Source of the DNA: Streptomyces cynarae
Lineage (GTDB): Bacteria > Actinomycetota > Actinomycetes > Streptomycetales > Streptomycetaceae
Length of the DNA stretch: 64,000 nt
Assembly: GCF_025642135.1 (NCBI RefSeq)
Contig: NZ_CP106793.1
Location: 744,001 to 808,000, forward strand
Direction of reading: 5' to 3'
A program made the translations under genes and the position numbers. Positions 60,461 to 64,000 of the stretch are shown one piece after another (within the stretch, counting starts at the first letter, position 1; every line of letters starts with the position of its first letter). The notes under the pieces are model-generated. The model did not search any database and was not told the DNA's origin. It saw only the letters and a list, made by a program, of their open reading frames with translations.

Positions 60461-60904
60461 ATGTCGTATCCGCAGCAGTCCGGAATGGGCGCGCATCCCG
60501 ATGTAGCGGAGATGCGGGAACGGCTCGAGCGCACCGCGGCCAGCGGCCCGGCCATCGCCGTTGAGGGGGCGATACTCCTGGCGGGTGTCTACGCCGCGAT
60601 ATCGCCCTGGGTCGTGCACTTTTCCGGTACGCCCTTCATCACCGTCAACAACCTGATCGTCGGCCTCACCGTCGGCCTGATCGGGCTCTGTATGACGCTG
60701 GTGCCGGAGCGCATGCTCCGCCTGGCGTGGGTGGTTGCCCCGCTCGGTGTGTGGCTCATCATCTCGCCCTGGGTGGTCACCGCCACGCACAGCGCGCGGG
60801 CCGGCATCATCGCGAACAACGTCGCGGTGGGTGCGGTGACGGCTGCGCTGGGCCTGGCAGCCATGGGCCTGACCATCGGTGTCGCGCGCCGCGGGCCTCA
60901 GTGA
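60461..60904 (+). CDS. SPW-repeat membrane protein
   Basis: A 147-residue membrane protein with four hydrophobic segments (about 30-50, 60-80, 88-105 and 112-138) and two copies of the SPW motif (ISPWVVHF at about 47, ISPWVVTA at about 104). SPW-repeat proteins are widespread in actinobacteria with unknown function and are often stress induced. GGAGAGG precedes ATG 60461. The 55 bases upstream are unusually AT-rich for this genome (GGAAAAAATCAAT), suggesting an active promoter. Confidence 0.85.
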   Translation: MSYPQQSGMGAHPDVAEMRERLERTAASGPAIAVEGAILLAGVYAAISPWVVHFSGTPFITVNNLIVGLTVGLIGLCMTLVPERMLRLAWVVAPLGVWLIISPWVVTATHSARAGIIANNVAVGAVTAALGLAAMGLTIGVARRGPQ

Positions 60905-61030
60905 GACGGCGGCACGGCAAGCCGATGGGGAGCGTGCCGGGCGCAGGTGACTCGTGCACACCGGCACGCTTCGGGGCGTCTGGGCCCACGGCGCACGACG
61001 GACGGTCCGGTCGCTGCCCGCCGGGGCCCC

Positions 61031-62215
61031 TCACACGGGTGAGGCGTCGCACAGCTCCATCACCCGCGTCAGGACGTCCGCGCGGAACAGCGTGCGGGCG
61101 TGAGCGACGCGGAGGTCCCGGTCGGGACCGGGGGTCGCGAGGCGGTTGAGCGCAACGAGCAGCTCGGACTCCGTCTCGGCCACCTCCGTCAGGCCGAGCG
61201 CGGCCATCCGGTGGACGCCTTCCTCACCGTGGCCCGGCAGGGGGCGGTATCCCACCACCGGCAGGCCCGCGGCAAGGGCCTGTACAGCGGTCTGGCCTGC
61301 GGCGTTGTCCACCAGGGCGCCGGCCGCAGGCATCAGGTCGGGCATGTCGGCGACCCAGCCGAGCGCGAGAACGCCCGGGATCTCGGCGAGGCGCTCGCGG
61401 AGCACGTCGTTGCGGCCGCACAGCACGACCGGGAGAAAGCCCTGTGCGGCCAGCAGTCCGGCGGTGGCGGAGAGATGTGAGCCCGCTCCCCAGGCGCCCG
61501 CGGAGAGGATCACCGGGGGCCGGCCCGGAGCGAACCGGGCGAAGCGGCTGGACCACTGCGCGGCAGCCGGACCCGGGGTGAGGAACTCGGGGGCGACGGC
61601 CGGCCCGGTCGTCTCGGCGGGGACGGCGATGTCCTCGCGTACCTCACGGGCAGCCTCGTCGGTGAGGCAGAAGTAGCGGTCGTTGCCCGGATGGAGCCAC
61701 TGCCGGTGCACCGCGAAGTCGATCAGGAACACGGCGCTCGGCACCCGCAGCCGGCCCCGGGACCTGAGGTGGCCGGTCAGTTGTGCCGCCAGGTGGAAAA
61801 CGGGGAGGACGACATCCGCGCCCGTACGGTCCACGAGGTCCGTCAGGCGGCTGCCCGCGAGGCGGGCCAGGGGGACGCCGCTGGGGCGGCGGCCGGGGCC
61901 CCGACGCAGGAACGTGCGGTAGAGGAAGGCGTACGCCCACGGGAAGTGCCGAACCGAGGACTGGTAGAAGCGGCGCAGACCCGTGCCCAGGCCGTACGGC
62001 AGGAGGGCGAGGACGTCGACGACGTCCGCCTGGTGGCCGCGCTCCCGTGCGCGCCTCGCGAGTTCCCCGGCGACCGTGTCGTGCCCGGCTCCCATGCTCG
62101 CGCTCACGATCAGGATCCGCCGGGAGCCCTCAGGGGACGGGTCTGGGGCCGCAGAGGCGGTGAACGGTCCCGTCGAACGGGCTACTTCGTCCGCCGGGCG
62201 GCGGGCAGGGGTCAT
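61031..62215 (-). CDS. MGDG-synthase-like glycosyltransferase (GT28 type)
   Basis: A 394-residue glycosyltransferase. The N-terminal part has RRILIVSASMGAGHDTVAGE (the GAGHxxxA loop of the MGDG-synthase/UgtP family), HQADVVDVL and VVLPVFHLAAQL. The C-terminal GT-B lobe has VILSAGAWGAGS, VVLCGRNDVLRERL, ALGWVADMPDLMPAAGALVDNAAGQTAVQ (split here) and LPVVGYRPLPGHGEEGV, the nucleotide-sugar site. It probably transfers a hexose to diacylglycerol or another lipid. The ATG at 62215 starts the conserved N-terminus; an upstream open frame lacks RBS. Confidence 0.82.
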   Translation of the reverse strand: MTPARRPADEVARSTGPFTASAAPDPSPEGSRRILIVSASMGAGHDTVAGELARRARERGHQADVVDVLALLPYGLGTGLRRFYQSSVRHFPWAYAFLYRTFLRRGPGRRPSGVPLARLAGSRLTDLVDRTGADVVLPVFHLAAQLTGHLRSRGRLRVPSAVFLIDFAVHRQWLHPGNDRYFCLTDEAAREVREDIAVPAETTGPAVAPEFLTPGPAAAQWSSRFARFAPGRPPVILSAGAWGAGSHLSATAGLLAAQGFLPVVLCGRNDVLRERLAEIPGVLALGWVADMPDLMPAAGALVDNAAGQTAVQALAAGLPVVGYRPLPGHGEEGVHRMAALGLTEVAETESELLVALNRLATPGPDRDLRVAHARTLFRADVLTRVMELCDASPV

Positions 62216-62471
62216 GGCCGCTCGCGTCGCTCGCCGTCGAGGTACGGGGGAAAATGCACGCACTGGTACTGATTGTCCCTGGCCGCACTTTCCAAACACG
62301 CACCTGTTGCGGGTTTCGGGGTGTGGCGAGCGGGATACTCACCGTCCGCTTCGTCCGCTTCAACCCTCTCAGCGCAGGAGTGCTCGAAGCTCAGGAGCAC
62401 CCGACCAAAAGCCGTCGCCACCCGTCCGTCCGTCCGGTGTTCGCCGTCGCAGCCGAGCCGAGGTCGCCGCC

Positions 62472-63323
62472 ATGTCCCATGCTCCCTCACCTCCTCGATC
62501 AGTCCCCGCCCTCTCCGAGGACGCTCCGTCGCCCGCCGCGGGCGCCGCGTCCCGACACACCGGTGGCCGGGGGGCCCACCCGGGCACGGCACTGGTGACC
62601 GGCGCGTCCTCCGGCATCGGGGCCGCCGTCGCGCGCCGGCTGGCCGCCGAGGGCGGCTGGCGACTGGTGCTGAACGGGCGGGACGCGACCCGCCTCGCGC
62701 AGGTCGCCGAACGGGCAGCGGCGACCGGTTACCCGGCGGATCTCACCCGCCCCGGAGCCGGCCGGCAGCTGACCGAGTTCACCCTCGAGCGGATGGGCCG
62801 CGTCGACCTGCTGGTGGCGTGCGCCGGGATCGGCTGGGCCGGCGAGTTCAGCAGCATGCCCCCACGCGCCATCGACGAGGTGATCGACGTCGATCTGCTC
62901 GCCACTCTGCATCTGGTACGGCAGCTCGTCCCCCACATGGTCCAAGCGGGCTCCGGGCGTGTGGTGATCGTCGGATCGCTGGCGGGCGCGGTCGGCGTGC
63001 GAGGTGAAGCCGTCTACTCCGCGGCCAAGGCGGCGCTGGCGGCTTTCGCCGACGCCCTGCGCTACGAACTGCGCGGCACCGGGGTGCGGGTCAGCCTCGT
63101 GGTCCCCGGCGTGGTGGACACCCCCTTCTTCGAGCGCCGGGGTGCGCCCTACCGCAGGTCCCGGCCGAGGCCGGTGCCGCCCGAGCGGGTGGCGGACGCC
63201 GTCTGGTGCGCGGTGAGCCGGGGCCGGGACGAGGTGTACGTGCCCCGCTGGCTGCGGCTGCCCGCCCGGATCCGTGGTGCGGCGCCCTGCCTGTACCGGC
63301 GGCTCGCCGCCACGTTCGGATGA
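62472..63323 (+). CDS. short-chain dehydrogenase/reductase
   Basis: A 283-residue SDR with an extended N-terminus. The cofactor motif TGASSGIG is at 43-50 and the catalytic YSAAK at 182-186. The catalytic Ser lies in VIVGSLAG and the PG motif in VVPGVVDTPFF. It is a classical SDR with probable NADP use. A hydrophobic C-terminus (APCLYRRLAATFG) may attach to membranes, as in some SDRs acting on lipids. GAGG lies before ATG 62472. It is followed by the DMT transporter gene 7 bp downstream, so the two form an operon; the glycosyltransferase is divergent across 256 bp. Confidence 0.86.
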   Translation: MSHAPSPPRSVPALSEDAPSPAAGAASRHTGGRGAHPGTALVTGASSGIGAAVARRLAAEGGWRLVLNGRDATRLAQVAERAAATGYPADLTRPGAGRQLTEFTLERMGRVDLLVACAGIGWAGEFSSMPPRAIDEVIDVDLLATLHLVRQLVPHMVQAGSGRVVIVGSLAGAVGVRGEAVYSAAKAALAAFADALRYELRGTGVRVSLVVPGVVDTPFFERRGAPYRRSRPRPVPPERVADAVWCAVSRGRDEVYVPRWLRLPARIRGAAPCLYRRLAATFG

Positions 63324-63330
63324 GCGGCGG

Positions 63331-64000
63331 GTGAGCGCTCTCACCGTCGTACTCGCGCTGCTCACGGCGCTGTCCAACGCATCGGCCTCCGTGCTGCAAC
63401 GACGTGCGGCGACGGACGAACCCGGGGGCGGCCGCGGGGTGCGACAGGCGGTGCGCTGGCTCGGTCATGTACTGCGGCGGCCGTACTGGCTGGCGGGGAC
63501 CGGGCTGCTGGCGCTGTCGACCGTGTTCCAGGCGGCCGCGCTGGCCGTGGGCAGCCTGGCCGTCGTACAGCCCCTGCTGGCCACCGAGTTGCTGTTCACC
63601 CTGGCCGTCGGCGGCCTCGTCTTCCGCGCTCCCCCGAGTCGGCGCACCTGGCTGGCCTTCACCGCCCTCGCCGCCGGCCTGGCGCTGTTCCTGGGCGTCG
63701 CAGCGCCCTCCCCGGCCGGACCACGGCCCTGCCGGGGCGCTGGCTTCCGGCGGGGGTGGCCGTGGTGTGCGCCGTGGTGGCTCTTGTCGTCTCGGCCCGT
63801 GCGGTGCGGGGGGCGCCGCGGGCCGCGCTCCTGGGGCTTGCGAGCGCGGTGTCGTTCGCCGCCACGGCAGCGCTGCTGAAGGAGGTCATGGGACGGCTCC
63901 CGCAGGGCGTGGGGGCCGTGCTGACGCAGTGGCCGCCGTACGTGACGGCGCTGATCGGCGTGGTCAGCTTCTTGCTGTTGCAGAGCGCGTTCCGGGCCGG
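63331..64000 (+). pseudogene. DMT/EamA-type transporter gene, frameshifted and cut by the window end
   Basis: The first frame encodes the N-terminal half of a drug/metabolite transporter: VLALLTALSNASASVLQRRA, LLALSTVFQAAALAVGSLAV and LAFTALAAGLALFLGVA. Near 63720 it changes frame by loss of one base; the rest continues as GVAVVCAVVALVVSARAV, LLGLASAVSFAATAALLKEV and QWPPYVTALIGVVSFLLLQS to the end of the window. GTG 63331 follows the SDR by 7 bases. Similar 10-helix proteins export metabolites. The frameshift may be a sequencing error. Confidence 0.72.

Overview
This is a high-GC actinobacterial window, almost certainly Streptomyces. Codons end overwhelmingly in G or C and GTG starts are common. 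The regulators are typical of the genus: a SigB-family sigma factor, a WhiB-like protein, a LuxR-type ATP-binding regulator, several ECF sigma factors and SpoIIE-type phosphatases. The decisive marker is a tap-tpg pair (17032-19869), which encodes the telomere-binding protein and terminal protein used only for linear Streptomyces replicons. With many efflux pumps, hydrolases, decayed genes and little core metabolism, the window reads as a chromosome arm, or possibly a large linear plasmid. No telomere end is seen. I found no tRNA, rRNA, CRISPR array or complete insertion sequence.

Layout. 1-15 kb: secreted hydrolase, DHA2 efflux pump with divergent TetR, LuxR-type (LAL) regulator, alpha/beta hydrolases, secreted lysozyme-like protein, ECF sigma factor, lipoprotein beta-carbonic anhydrase, a second MFS pump, and a VOC protein divergent from its probable TetR repressor. 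15-17 kb: an ECF41-type sigma factor next to its usual partner, a carboxymuconolactone-decarboxylase-like protein, preceded by a promoter that fits the ECF41 consensus. 17-20 kb: tpg and tap. 20-24.9 kb: methyltransferase, PP2C phosphatase, then a decayed block in which a DJ-1/PfpI gene and an enoyl-CoA hydratase gene each carry one in-frame TAG, with a truncated, frameshifted mannose-6-phosphate isomerase between them. 25-34.5 kb: MFS transporter, hydrolase, methyltransferase, ECF sigma, Met/His-rich membrane protein, a 71-residue Cys-rich protein, a DJ-1/AraC-type regulator next to a GAPDH gene, sigB-type sigma and a wbl gene. 34.5-41 kb: nitronate monooxygenase behind two tandem operators, another DJ-1/AraC regulator divergent from an MFS gene, and a MarR/DHA2 pump pair.

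40.3-46.2 kb: a secreted copper and sugar-oxidation cluster. A two-domain laccase is divergent from an overlapping pair encoding ThuA plus a PQQ-dehydrogenase-like propeller, and cupredoxin plus Ig-like repeats plus DUF1080. I consider this the best candidate for an undescribed system. 46.3-50 kb: SpoIIE-type phosphatase translationally coupled to a methanogen-output-domain protein, a LuxR regulator, and a 166-bp MITE-like element that supplies the LuxR stop codon. 50-58 kb: a very large CtpI-like P-type ATPase gene with three frameshifts, a small partner gene, a LysR regulator, and an overlapping STAS/RsbA-like pair. 58-64 kb: secreted SGNH lipase, a decayed MFS gene abutting a 5'-truncated CGNR gene, an SPW-repeat membrane protein, a glycosyltransferase, an SDR, and a frameshifted DMT-type transporter running off the end.

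Two themes recur. First, partner-switching stress control: a SigB-type sigma with a probable autoregulatory promoter, an RsbA/MEDS anti-sigma, a STAS anti-anti-sigma and two PP2C phosphatases. Second, gene decay: at least ten frameshifts plus two amber codons. Most of the frameshifts fit a one-base loss, several of them at G/C runs, so assembly or sequencing error must be excluded before calling all of these genes dead.
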